Below, in pieces: positions 45,214 to 53,988 of a DNA stretch of 64,000 nt. The notes below the pieces were generated by a model, which made no database searches, was not told the origin of the DNA, and saw only the letters and a list, made by a program, of their open reading frames with translations. The translations under genes were made by a program, and so were the position numbers. The DNA is taken from positions 372,001 to 436,000 of the forward strand of contig NZ_JAJOZC010000001.1 of the NCBI RefSeq assembly GCF_023701695.1, written 5' to 3'. Source of the DNA: Streptomyces sp. RKAG290 (GTDB lineage Bacteria; Actinomycetota; Actinomycetes; Streptomycetales; Streptomycetaceae). Within the stretch, counting starts at the first letter, position 1. Each line of letters begins with the position of its first letter.

Positions 45214-47040
45214 TCAGTTCACGGTGCCGCCGACCACGGGCAGCTCCAGCACTCCCGTGTCCTCGGGTGCGCTGACGACCGTGACCGGCTTGATGCCGCG
45301 GTTGCCCGAGTACGCGGTGTCGCTGGCGGCGATCACGAATTCCAGCCGGTGCCCCGCCTCGTACCGGTGGACGATACCGGGCAGCTGCACGGTGAACGAC
45401 CGGGTCACGTCCGGTACCCGTACCGGTGAGACGAGCCGGTTCACCAGCGTTTTGGAGCCGTCCGGCGCGACGTCGTACACCTTGGCGAACAGCACGAGCT
45501 TGTCGGCGGCGTCGCCGCTGTTCTGCACGCGCTCCGTCTTCGGCGAGACGACCTTCAGGGTCGCCTTCGGGGCGCCGACCACATCGACGGCCGAGGTCAG
45601 CGGGGCGCTGGTCCAGCCGAGGTAGGTGCCCTTGGTGTCGTACGGCTCGGGGTCGGGCAGTCCGATGAGTCCGGCGAGCGAGCTCTCCGAATGGCTGGTG
45701 GGTACCAGCCAGTTGCTGTACTGCCGACTGCCGCGTGCGACCTTGGAGCGGTTGTCGACGAGCTTGCCGTCGCCGGAGAGGTACATCGTCCGTGTCGGAC
45801 CCGGCACGGCTGCCGCGGTGCCGTACCCGCTCTGCCAGTCGCGGTAGTACGCGAACTCCGGGCCGGTGTCGGCGTTCGTCTCGTGCCTGAGGTAGCGGTC
45901 GAACCAGGCGAGGATGCGTCCGCCGACGTAGCTGCTCTCCAGGTTGCCCTGACCCAGGTCGAGTTCGCCGTCGACCTGGCCGCCGCTGTGGCCCCAGGCC
46001 TGCCAGATCATCTTGGCCGTGGTGCCCTGCGCCTTGAGCGCCTTGTACGTGGCGGTGGCCTCGTTGAGGTTGAAGAGGCTGTCGGCCTGGCCCTGGACCA
46101 GGAGCGTGGGCGCCTTCACCCGGCTCAGGTACGAGACCGGGGAGACGCTGCGCGCGTAGTCGAGCATGGCGGCGGTCCTGTCGGCCGGGTAGCGGCCGGA
46201 GTTGAGCAGCCGGATGGTGTCGCAGGCCTGAGCGGCGAAGTGGAGGCAGGTCAGGTTGCCGAAACGGGACGGGTCGAGGCTGGCGTTGAGAATCGTCTGC
46301 CCCTCCCCCATCAGGTAGAAGCCGTTGGTCCACTGCCACTTGAAGACCCCGGCGGTGCCGGAGGAGACACCCTTGGCCGCACCGATGTTGTTGGGCGCGA
46401 GCGAGTAGGCGAGGTCGTTCCAGGTGATCAGCGGGACCAGGGCGTCGACGCGTTCGTCGACGGCGGCGGTGGCCATCTGGACCGCTCCGCCGTACGAGCC
46501 GCCGATCATGCCGACCCGGGGGTCGCCTGGCCCGTCCTGGGTGACGAAGTCGGCCTTGGTGCCGTCGTCCGCCGCGCGGGTCCCACCGAGGAAGTCGACC
46601 AGGGCCGCGGCCGCCTTGCCGTCGGTCCCCGGGTCGTCGAGCGTGATGAGGCAGCCGGACTTGCCGAAGCCGAGTCCGGAGTAGACGAGCCCGGCGTAGC
46701 CGCGCGAGGCGAAGGCCTTGCCGATGCCGTCGGTCGAGCCGTCCGACTTGCTGCCGCCGAAGCCGTTGGTGGCGAGCACGGCTGGCGCCGGGTGCTGTGC
46801 GTCGGCGCCGGCGGGGCGGTAGAGGTCCGCGTCCACGACGCAGGACCTACCGCCCGCGGACACGGTGAACTTCAGTGGCGTGACGGTGTATTCGCCGTCC
46901 GTGTCCGGCGTCCCGGCCTGCGCGGTGCCGGCGAGTGCGAGCGGGGCGGCGAGCACGGCACCCACGAGGCAGGCGAGCGGTTTGCGGGACAGTGACATCG
47001 AGCGGGAACGGAAACGGGAGCCGGAAACAGCACGCGACAC
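45214..47040 (-). CDS. Secreted S15-type alpha/beta hydrolase (Xaa-Pro dipeptidyl-peptidase / CocE-like)
   Basis: A 608-residue exported enzyme. The signal peptide (MSLSRKPLACLVGAVLAAPLALAG segment, cleavage near AQA) is followed by an alpha/beta-hydrolase domain with YAGLVYSGLGFGKSG, the nucleophile elbow GMIGGSYGGAVQ, Asp in QGQADSLFNL and His in AWGHSGGQ. A C-terminal jelly-roll (KVVSPKTERVQNSGDAADKLVLF; FVIAASDTAY) is typical of S15/CocE enzymes. GTG at 47040 with GGAGG five bases upstream is the best start; an in-frame GTG at 47052 overlaps that ribosome site. A TetR-type palindrome lies just upstream. It likely cleaves peptides or esters outside the cell. Confidence 0.87.
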   Translation of the reverse strand: MSRAVSGSRFRSRSMSLSRKPLACLVGAVLAAPLALAGTAQAGTPDTDGEYTVTPLKFTVSAGGRSCVVDADLYRPAGADAQHPAPAVLATNGFGGSKSDGSTDGIGKAFASRGYAGLVYSGLGFGKSGCLITLDDPGTDGKAAAALVDFLGGTRAADDGTKADFVTQDGPGDPRVGMIGGSYGGAVQMATAAVDERVDALVPLITWNDLAYSLAPNNIGAAKGVSSGTAGVFKWQWTNGFYLMGEGQTILNASLDPSRFGNLTCLHFAAQACDTIRLLNSGRYPADRTAAMLDYARSVSPVSYLSRVKAPTLLVQGQADSLFNLNEATATYKALKAQGTTAKMIWQAWGHSGGQVDGELDLGQGNLESSYVGGRILAWFDRYLRHETNADTGPEFAYYRDWQSGYGTAAAVPGPTRTMYLSGDGKLVDNRSKVARGSRQYSNWLVPTSHSESSLAGLIGLPDPEPYDTKGTYLGWTSAPLTSAVDVVGAPKATLKVVSPKTERVQNSGDAADKLVLFAKVYDVAPDGSKTLVNRLVSPVRVPDVTRSFTVQLPGIVHRYEAGHRLEFVIAASDTAYSGNRGIKPVTVVSAPEDTGVLELPVVGGTVN

Positions 47041-47063
47041 GAAGACCTCCACACCGAGGACAC

Positions 47064-47079
47064 CTTACCGACCGGTAAG
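47064..47079. promoter_or_regulatory. TetR-type operator upstream of the S15 hydrolase gene
   Basis: Perfect dyad with arms CTTACC / GGTAAG and a four-base centre, 24 bp from the start codon. It resembles common TetR-family operators, but no tetR gene is adjacent. Confidence 0.5.
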
Positions 47080-47208
47080 TATTGGGCCGCGCTCATGCTG
47101 TGACACAGGTCATAGCAGTGTCAACGCCCCTGACGGTGTTTCCTGAAGGTTGTTCAACTTCTTTGCGTCGCGGTCCCGTTCGGTCCGCAGTCCCGCCCCC
47201 GGCCGGGT

Positions 47209-48153
47209 TCAGACCAGGGCCGGCACCTCGACGGTGAGCGTGGCCGGAGCACCGTCCGCCGGTGCGTCCAGCACAGCCGGCACCCCGAGCGGGATCGTCA
47301 GTCCGACGGGACCGTGCCCGAAGCCGAGCTCCTCGACCACGGGGACCCCCAGAGGGCCGAACCGGTCGGCGAGCACCGCCCGTACCTGCGAGTACGGCCC
47401 GCAGCCCGCCCAGGAACCGCAGGCCACCCCGGCTATGCCTTCGAGCGCCCCGGCCCGCAGCAGTTGGGTCAGGATGCGGTCGATGCCGTACGGGTCCTCG
47501 GTGGTGTCCTCGATGACCAGCAGCCCGCCGCGGGCCGACTTCCGGGCGTGCGGGGTCCCCAGGTCGGCGGCCAGCAGGCTCACACAGCCGCCGTAGACGA
47601 TCCCCCGGGCCCTGCCCGGCACCAGCGCTCTCGCGCTGCCCAGTCCCAGCGCCCGTACCGTCTCGGGCTCGAACAGGGTGGCCCGCAGGGACTCCTGGGT
47701 CTGCGGGTCCTTGAGGAAGGTCTCCGTACCGACCATGGGGCCGTGCAGGGTGGCGAGCCCCATGCGCACGGCGAACGCCTCGTGGAGCACGGTGATGTCG
47801 CTGTAACCGACGAACACCTTGGGTCCGGCGGCCCGCATCGCCGCCCAGTCGAGCAGATCGACCATGCGGTGCGCCCCGTACCCGCCCCGGGCGCAGATCA
47901 CCGCGTCGACGGACGGGTCGCACCAGGCGTCCTGGAGGTCGCGGGCGCGCAGTTCGTCCGTACCGCCGAGGTAGTCCAGCTCCGGGTGCACGTCCAGGAC
48001 ATGAGGCATCGTCACGGGGTCGAGACCCCAGCCGCGCAGGATGTCCAGGCCCGGCTCCAGGCGGTCGGCGGGCACCGGCCCGCTCGGGGACACGACGGCG
48101 ACCCTGGAGCCCGCACGCAGCCGGGCGGGGCGGGTCAGAGGTGTGAGGGTCAC
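47209..48153 (-). CDS. S66 family LD-carboxypeptidase (murein peptide recycling)
   Basis: A 314-residue cytoplasmic serine peptidase of family S66, which removes the terminal D-Ala from murein tetrapeptides or cleaves related isopeptides. The nucleophile is in FVGYSDITVLH. The catalytic Glu is probably in LLVIEDTTEDPYGIDR and the His in ELGFGHGPVGLT. The N-terminus VAVVSPSGPVPADRLEPGLDIL and ICARGGYGAHRMVDLLDW are family hallmarks. GTG at 48153 overlaps the stop of the S9 peptidase gene by four bases (GTGA). It is the last gene of a four-peptidase operon. Confidence 0.92.
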   Translation of the reverse strand: MTLTPLTRPARLRAGSRVAVVSPSGPVPADRLEPGLDILRGWGLDPVTMPHVLDVHPELDYLGGTDELRARDLQDAWCDPSVDAVICARGGYGAHRMVDLLDWAAMRAAGPKVFVGYSDITVLHEAFAVRMGLATLHGPMVGTETFLKDPQTQESLRATLFEPETVRALGLGSARALVPGRARGIVYGGCVSLLAADLGTPHARKSARGGLLVIEDTTEDPYGIDRILTQLLRAGALEGIAGVACGSWAGCGPYSQVRAVLADRFGPLGVPVVEELGFGHGPVGLTIPLGVPAVLDAPADGAPATLTVEVPALV

Positions 48154-50135
48154 TTCCGCAGCTCCAGCCGGGGCACGTCGGACCGGTCGATGCCGAAGGT
48201 CTGTACGTAGAGGGAGAGTTCGGACTCCAGTGCGCTGATCATGGTCTCGGCGCGCCGGAACCCGTGTCCCTCGCCCGGGTAGGTGCGGTACGCGTGCGGG
48301 ATGCCGCGTCCCTCGACGGCGGCCAGGAACCGCTCGCACTGCACGGGCGGGCAGATGGGGTCGTCCTCCCCCTGCAGGAGCAGGAACGGCGTGGTGAGAC
48401 GGTCGGTGCGGCTGATCGGCGAGCGGTCGCGGTAGCGCTCGGGGACCTCGGCGAGCGGGCCGACCAGTGACTCCAGGTACTGCGACTCGAAGTCGTGGGT
48501 CTCGTCGGTGCCCCAGCCGGTCAGGTCGAGGATGGGGTAGATGATCGTGCCGCAGGCGTAGACGTCGGTGCCGGTCAGTGAGGCTGCGGTGGTCCACCCG
48601 CCGGCGCTGCCGCCGCGGATGGCGAGACGGTCCGGGTCGGCGGTGCCCTCGGCCGCGAGCGCCCCGGCGACGGCGGCGCAGTCCTCCACGTCGACGACGC
48701 CCCACTGCTCGCGCAGCCGGTTGCGGTAGGTCCGTCCGTAGCCGGTGGAGCCGCCGTAGTTGACCTCGGCGACACCGATGCCGCGCGAGGTGAAGTACGC
48801 GATCTCCAGATCGAGTACGAGCGAGGCGTGGCCGGTGGGGCCGCCGTGCGCCCAGACCACGTAGGGCGGCAGTTCACCGGCCGGACCGGTCCGGTCCGGG
48901 CTGTGCGGCGGGTAGATGTGGGCGTGGATCTCGCGGCCGGCGGGACCGGCGAAGGTGCGGTCGACGGGCTCGGGGTAGTACGCGGGGTCGACCGCGTCCT
49001 CGTGCGGTGCCCCGATGATCCGGGTGTGCCCGGTCGCGGTGTCCAGCTCAACGATCTCGTAGGCGCTGTGCGGGCTCGCGGCGATGCCGATGACCCTGCT
49101 GCCCTGCACGGCGAGGGTCTCGGCCCATTCGGTCCAGGGGCCCGCGATGTCGACGAGACTCCCGGTCTCCGGGTCGAGGACGCCGAGCGTGGTGGACCCC
49201 TTGCCGTGCAGGGTGGCGACCAGTCCGTTGTCCAGCGGACGGAACCAGCTGAGGCCGATCTTCCACAGCGGCCCGGCGAACTCCTCCTGCCGGGGGCAGA
49301 GTTCCACCGCCCCGAGGTCCGGGTCCGCGCGGTACAGATTCCACCAGCCGCTGCGGTCACTGGCGAAGAGCAGCTGGCCACCGGCGGTCCACTGGACCTG
49401 CGGTACGGACTCCTGCGGCCCGCCCACCAGGCTGCGGGCGTCATGGAACGTGCCGTCGTCCCCGATGTCCGCGAGCATCACCTCGGTGCCGTCCCACGGC
49501 ATCCGCGGATGGTCCCAGGCGATCCAGGCCGCCTGCCGCCCGTCGGGCGAGACCTCGGGGCCGGTGACGAACCGGTGCCGCTCCTCGGAGAGTTCCCGCA
49601 CCGCGGACCGGTCCGATGCCGCCGAGCCGTCGAGCGGCACGGCCGCGATGACCCGGCGCAGCTCGGTGGGCGCCGCACCGGTGAACTCCTCCAGTACGCA
49701 CCAGACCTCGCCCGCGCCGCCCCGCGCCGGGTGCAGTTGCGGGTCGACCCAGCGCAGTCCGCCGCCGACGGCCGAGACGGGAGTGAGCGGCCACGGTTCA
49801 CCGGGGCCGTCCGGCGCGTAGGCGTAGAGCCGCTGGTCGTCGAAGTGGACGAAGACGATCAGCGGGCCGTCCTCGGCGCGTCCGGTGCCGGCCCACGGCC
49901 GTCCGCCGTACTCGATGACCCGGCTGCGGACGTTCCAGGGCGCGGGCAGCTCCGCGGTGGTCCCGTCGGCGAGCCGGCGGACCAGCGCGCGGCGGCCGGC
50001 CTGCGCCGGGCGCGGCTCCGTCCACCACAGTTCGTCACCGACCGCTCCGACGTACTCCGGACGGCCGTCGCGCGAGGCGGCCAGCGCCGCGTCGATCGGT
50101 GACGGCCAGCTTCCGTAGGCCCCTGTGGTTGCCAT
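48150..50135 (-). CDS. S9 family peptidase (prolyl oligopeptidase / acylaminoacyl-peptidase type)
   Basis: A 661-residue cytoplasmic peptidase. The N-terminal ~400 residues form the beta-propeller (blades such as FVTGPEVSPDGRQAAWIAWDHPRMPWD and QLLFASDRSGWWNLYR). The C-terminal alpha/beta-hydrolase has PPYVVWAHGGPTGH, Ser in RLAIRGGSAGGWTTA, Asp in LLLQGEDDPICPP and His in YPGEGHGFRR. It releases blocked or short N-terminal residues from small peptides. The ATG at 50135 is 20 bp after the M20 stop, and the stop overlaps the S66 start. Context in a D-peptide/murein-peptide operon suggests unusual peptide substrates. Confidence 0.93.
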   Translation of the reverse strand: MATTGAYGSWPSPIDAALAASRDGRPEYVGAVGDELWWTEPRPAQAGRRALVRRLADGTTAELPAPWNVRSRVIEYGGRPWAGTGRAEDGPLIVFVHFDDQRLYAYAPDGPGEPWPLTPVSAVGGGLRWVDPQLHPARGGAGEVWCVLEEFTGAAPTELRRVIAAVPLDGSAASDRSAVRELSEERHRFVTGPEVSPDGRQAAWIAWDHPRMPWDGTEVMLADIGDDGTFHDARSLVGGPQESVPQVQWTAGGQLLFASDRSGWWNLYRADPDLGAVELCPRQEEFAGPLWKIGLSWFRPLDNGLVATLHGKGSTTLGVLDPETGSLVDIAGPWTEWAETLAVQGSRVIGIAASPHSAYEIVELDTATGHTRIIGAPHEDAVDPAYYPEPVDRTFAGPAGREIHAHIYPPHSPDRTGPAGELPPYVVWAHGGPTGHASLVLDLEIAYFTSRGIGVAEVNYGGSTGYGRTYRNRLREQWGVVDVEDCAAVAGALAAEGTADPDRLAIRGGSAGGWTTAASLTGTDVYACGTIIYPILDLTGWGTDETHDFESQYLESLVGPLAEVPERYRDRSPISRTDRLTTPFLLLQGEDDPICPPVQCERFLAAVEGRGIPHAYRTYPGEGHGFRRAETMISALESELSLYVQTFGIDRSDVPRLELRK

Positions 50136-50155
50136 GTTCGATTCCCCCGAGTGGT

Positions 50156-51499
50156 TCAGGCGGTACGCAGATAGTGGTCAAGGACCCGGACACCGAAGTG
50201 GAGGGCCTCGACGGGGACGCGCTCGTCCACGCCGTGGAAGAGGGCCTGGTAGTCGAAACCGACGGGCAGCTTCAGCGGCGAGAAGCCGTAGCCGGTGATG
50301 CCGAGCCGGGAGAACTGCTTGGCGTCGGTGCCCCCCGACATGCTGTAGGGCACGACATGGCCGTCCGGATCGAACCGCTCGACCGCCGCGCGCATCTTGG
50401 CGTACGTGGGTGAGTCGACCGGGGCCTGCAGGGCGACCTCGCGGTGGTCGAACTCCCAGTCGACCGAGGGGCCGGTCAGCCGGTCCATCGTCTCCCGGAA
50501 CTCGTCCTCGCCGCCGGGCACCATCCGGCCGTCGATGAACGCCGTGGCATGGCCCGGAATGACGTTGACCTTGTAACCGGCTTCCAGCATGGTCGGGTTG
50601 GTGCTGTTGCGGACGGTCGGCTCGACGAGGGCGGCGGCCGGTCCCATCTTGCCGAGGAGTTCGTCCACGTCGAAGCCGGGGGCGTCGAGGTCGGGGTGGA
50701 TGCCGTGCAGGGCGGCGATCTCGACGAGCGCGGCGCGGACCGTCGGGGTGAGGCGCACCGGCCATTCGTGGGCGCCGATCCGGGCGACGGCCGCGGCCAG
50801 CGTGGAGACCGCGTTCGCCTTGTTGACCTTGGAGCCGTGCCCGGCCTTGCCGTGGGCGGTGAGCTTGAGCCATCCGGTGCCCCGCTCGCCCGCCGCGATG
50901 GGGTAGAGCGGCATGTTCGGTCCGGCGTGGAAGGTGAAGGCGCCGGATTCGCTGATGCCCTCGGTACACCCCTCGAAGAGTTCGGGGTGCCGGTCGGCGA
51001 GGAAGCCCGAGCCGTCGTCGGCGCTCGCCTCCTCGTCGGCGGTGTACGCGATCACGATGTCGCGGCGGGGCCGGATGCCGGCCCTGGCCCAGTAGCGGAC
51101 GACGGCGAGGACCATCGCGTCCATGTTCTTCATGTCGATGGCGCCGCGGCCCCAGACGACTCCGTCGCGGACCTCGCCGGAGAAGGGGTGCACGCTCCAG
51201 TCGGCGGCCTCGGCGGGCACCACGTCCAGGTGGCCGTGGACCAGCAGCGCGTCGGCGGACGGGTCGGTGCCCGGGATCCTGGCGATCACGTTGGTGCGCC
51301 CGGGGGTGCGCTCCAGGAGCGTGGGTTCGAGACCGGCGGCGGCGAGCCGCTCGGCGACGTACTCCGCCGCCGGGCGTTCGCGGCAGTCACCGCCGCCCCG
51401 GTTGGTGGTGTCGATGCGGATCAGTTCGGAGGTGAACTTCACCGATTCGTCGAGCGCGAGGTCGTCGACGCGGTCCTTGGGGGTGGTCACCTCAGCCAT
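50156..51499 (-). CDS. M20 family metallopeptidase
   Basis: A 447-residue di-zinc peptidase of the ArgE/DapE/CPG2 type. Metal ligands are visible: His and Asp in LLVHGHLDVVPA, Asp in VWGRGAIDMKN, and the Glu-Glu pair in IAYTADEEASADDG. The dimerisation domain (WLKLTAHGKAGHGSKVNKANAVSTLAA) is present, with its His. It cleaves dipeptides or N-acyl amino acids in the cytoplasm. The ATG at 51499 has GGAGGAA upstream and overlaps the M55 coding end by eight bases. Second gene of the peptidase operon. Confidence 0.93.
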   Translation of the reverse strand: MAEVTTPKDRVDDLALDESVKFTSELIRIDTTNRGGGDCRERPAAEYVAERLAAAGLEPTLLERTPGRTNVIARIPGTDPSADALLVHGHLDVVPAEAADWSVHPFSGEVRDGVVWGRGAIDMKNMDAMVLAVVRYWARAGIRPRRDIVIAYTADEEASADDGSGFLADRHPELFEGCTEGISESGAFTFHAGPNMPLYPIAAGERGTGWLKLTAHGKAGHGSKVNKANAVSTLAAAVARIGAHEWPVRLTPTVRAALVEIAALHGIHPDLDAPGFDVDELLGKMGPAAALVEPTVRNSTNPTMLEAGYKVNVIPGHATAFIDGRMVPGGEDEFRETMDRLTGPSVDWEFDHREVALQAPVDSPTYAKMRAAVERFDPDGHVVPYSMSGGTDAKQFSRLGITGYGFSPLKLPVGFDYQALFHGVDERVPVEALHFGVRVLDHYLRTA

Positions 51500-52324
51500 A
51501 CTGTTCCTCCACGGCGGACGACACGAGGCTCGTCACCGCCTTGAACGTGCGGATACCTTCGTACATCGTCTCGCTCGTGTAGACGACACGCCTCTCGCCG
51601 GAGACCGTCACACCGGGGACGACAGTGGCTGCGGCGGCCAGGTGCTCGGCGTCGAACTCCAGCTCCACGGTGAACGGGCCGCCGTCCACCGCCGTGTAAC
51701 GCCCGGCGAGAGCGGTCGCCTCCTTGGCCGCCGCACGGATGTCGGCGGCGGTGCGGGCGGGGGTCCGGCAGACCGCGGCGTAGCGCGAGACGTAGTCCTT
51801 GACTGCGACCGTGCGCGCCTCGGGGGCGTACCCCTTCGCGTCCACACACGTCAGGTCGTCCCCGGTGACGAGCACGACGGGGACGCCGTACTCGGCGGCG
51901 ACATGGGCGTTGAGCAGCCCCTCGCTGGCCCGGACCCCGTTCAGCCAGACCCCGGTGATGGAATTGGCCAGATATGTGTGGGCCAGGACCCCTCCGTACC
52001 GGCACCCGTGTGGTAGCCGACGAAGGCGACGGCGTCGACGTCGCCGTGCTGGATTCCCTCCACCATGCTGAGCGACTTGTGTTTGCCGGTGAGCATCTGG
52101 ACCCGGTCGTCGAGCTGTTCGAGCAGCAGGTTGCGCATGGTCCAGTGGGCCTCGTTGATGAGCACCTCGTCGGCGCCCCCGTCGTAGAAGCCGAGGGCCG
52201 CGGCATTGACGTCCGAGGTGAACAGGGAGCGGCACCGCTCCCACTGAGGCGTGCCGGGCAGCACATCGGCCGGCCAGGTCACGCCGGTGGCGCCTTCCAT
52301 GTCGGCGCTGACGAGGATCTTCAT
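51492..52324 (-). pseudogene. M55 family D-aminopeptidase (DppA-like), one frameshift (probably a sequence error)
   Basis: DppA-type zinc D-aminopeptidase that removes N-terminal D-amino acids, such as D-Ala. The N-terminal half (MKILVSADMEGATGV with metal ligands Asp8 and Glu10; VLINEAHWTMRNLLLEQL; AFVGYHTGAG) and the C-terminal half (LAHTYLANSITGVWLNGV; EYGVPVVLVTGDD; FTVELEFDAEHLAAAA) are both well preserved but in different frames. Adding one C to the run 51989-51992 on the plus strand restores GTEGVLAHTYLA and a product of 277 residues, normal for the family. Start ATG at 52324. It is the first gene of the operon M55-M20-S9-S66, with its end overlapping the M20 start. Confidence 0.87.
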
Positions 52325-52411
52325 GCGGCCACACGGTACGCGTCGAAGAACGGGCAGGCCAGGGCTGCCCGGACCTCCACAGGTCCATTCCACTGACGGC
52401 CGCCGTACGGC

Positions 52412-52963
52412 TCAGGTCCGCGGGTAGTCACCGGTCGCGCCGTCGGTCCGCTCGCGCAGCAGATCCGCGTGGCCGTTGTGCCGGGCGTACTCCTGGATCA
52501 TGGCCAGGTAGACCCAGCGCAGCGTGCAGGGCCGGCCGCGCGAGGTCGTGAAGGTCTCGTCCAGGCTCCGCCCCGCGACGGCCGCCTCGGCCGCGTCGAC
52601 CTCGGCCAGATAGGCGGCGTAGTCGTGCTCCGCGCGGGCCGGGTCGGCGCCTTCGAGACCTTCGTCGCCGTCGGCCGGTCCGGTGAACACGTCACCGAGC
52701 GGCTCGGCGGCGAAGCTCCGGCGGAACCACCAGCGTTCGATCTCGGCCAGGTGCCGCACCAGACCGAGCAGGGTGAGCCCGGACGGTTCGGCGGCGGTGC
52801 GGGCCAGCTGCTCCTGGTCGAGTCCGGCGCACTTGACCAGGAGCGTCTCGCGGTGCCACTGCAGCCAGCCCGCCAGCATGGTCCGCTCGTCCGCGATGCC
52901 GGGTGCGTTGAGCTGGAGGCCGCCGGCCGTCGTACGGGTGAGGTGGGGTGCCGTCCATGTCAT
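52412..52963 (-). CDS. DinB family protein (DUF664 type)
   Basis: A 183-residue four-helix-bundle protein. Metal-site His residues are in WLQWHRETLLVKC, LLGLVRHLAEIERWWFRR and IQEYARHNGHADLLRE, spaced as in the DinB/YfiT and mycothiol-dependent maleylpyruvate isomerase superfamily. The DUF664 subgroup is common in streptomycetes; function unknown, possibly thiol transfer. ATG at 52963 with GAGGATGG upstream is preferred to GTG at 52978. It lies 88 bp upstream of the M55 gene on the same strand and may be part of that transcript. Confidence 0.87.
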   Translation of the reverse strand: MTWTAPHLTRTTAGGLQLNAPGIADERTMLAGWLQWHRETLLVKCAGLDQEQLARTAAEPSGLTLLGLVRHLAEIERWWFRRSFAAEPLGDVFTGPADGDEGLEGADPARAEHDYAAYLAEVDAAEAAVAGRSLDETFTTSRGRPCTLRWVYLAMIQEYARHNGHADLLRERTDGATGDYPRT

Positions 52964-53008
52964 GGCAGCCATCCTCACAGCCGTGGCCCCCGGCGGGGGC
53001 GAGGACGG

Positions 53009-53932
53009 TCAGCCGGCGGCGGTGCGGTGCTCGTGGACGCGCAGGCTCAGGGTGGCCAGGTCCAGCAGCGGGGTGGCGACGGACAGCAGCCGGGCGCGGG
53101 CCACCAGGTCACCGAAGACGTGCTCGACCTCGGTCGGGGCGCCCAGGGTTACATCGCGGTACAGCGAAGCGGTGAGCGGCGATCCCGCCTTGGTCAGCAT
53201 CGCCGCCACGGCGTCGAGTTCGCCCTTCGGCACGGGATGGCCCGCGGCCGCCGCGACGCCGGCGGACTCGGCAAGCAGGGCGGCGACGAAGTCGCGGCCC
53301 CCGGGCACGGCCGCGACGTCTCCGGTGGTGCCGCGCATCAGGCATGTCAGCCCGGCCAGGGTGCTGATGAGGACCCACTTGCTCCACATCGCCGAGAGGA
53401 TGTCGGCCGGCTGCTGGGTGTCGATGCCCGCGTCGCCGAGTTCGGCGGCGATGGCCGCCACCCGCGGCGACGGGCCGCCCTTCTGCTCGCCGATGGTCAG
53501 GCTCGCGACCGGGGCGAGGCGGACGATGTCGCCCTCGCCGTTCAGCGTGGTGATGATCCTGGCGACGCCGCCCAGCACCGCCTCCTCACCGAACCGCGCG
53601 TTGAGCTGCCGCAGGTGGGCCAGGCCGTTGAGCAGCGGCACGATCGCGGTCCCCGGGCCGACCGCCGGTGCGATGTCGTCGAGGGCCTGGTCGAGCGCCG
53701 TGGCCTTCACCGACAGCAGGACCAGGTCGTAGGGGCCGGAGAGCTCCCCCGCGGTGACGAGCCTGGGGGTGATCGTCTCGTCCTGCCCCTGCCCGGTGAG
53801 GCGCAGGCCCCGCTCCCGGAGGGCGGCGGCGCGGCGCGGGCGGACCAGGAACGTGACGTCCTTGTCCGCCTGCGCGAGCCGCGCACCGAAGTAGCCACCG
53901 GTGGCTCCGGCTCCTACGACCAGGATCTTCAT
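53009..53932 (-). CDS. Ketopantoate reductase family (PanE/ApbA-like) oxidoreductase
   Basis: A 307-residue NADPH-dependent 2-ketoacid reductase. The Rossmann motif VVGAGATGGYFGARL lies at the very N-terminus, followed by LVLLSVKATALDQAL, PLLNGLAHLRQLN, SKWVLISTLAGLTCLM and PTEVEHVFGDLVARA. Family members reduce 2-dehydropantoate for CoA synthesis, but many paralogues act on other ketoacids. A redundant catabolic form is plausible, as no pan genes are nearby. ATG at 53932 follows GAGAGGTG. It is 56 bp downstream of the quinone reductase on the same strand, so the two may form one transcript controlled by the divergent ArsR protein. Confidence 0.88.
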   Translation of the reverse strand: MKILVVGAGATGGYFGARLAQADKDVTFLVRPRRAAALRERGLRLTGQGQDETITPRLVTAGELSGPYDLVLLSVKATALDQALDDIAPAVGPGTAIVPLLNGLAHLRQLNARFGEEAVLGGVARIITTLNGEGDIVRLAPVASLTIGEQKGGPSPRVAAIAAELGDAGIDTQQPADILSAMWSKWVLISTLAGLTCLMRGTTGDVAAVPGGRDFVAALLAESAGVAAAAGHPVPKGELDAVAAMLTKAGSPLTASLYRDVTLGAPTEVEHVFGDLVARARLLSVATPLLDLATLSLRVHEHRTAAG

Positions 53933-53988
53933 GAACGTGCACCTCTCGGGTTCGCGGACGGGGCGTTTCGCGTCCGGAGCGGCTGCGC

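Noticed and set aside
53009..53932. Ketopantoate reductase as panE of the main pantothenate pathway
   Set aside because: No other pantothenate genes nearby, and location behind an ArsR-controlled quinone reductase suggests a paralogue, so no gene symbol was given.
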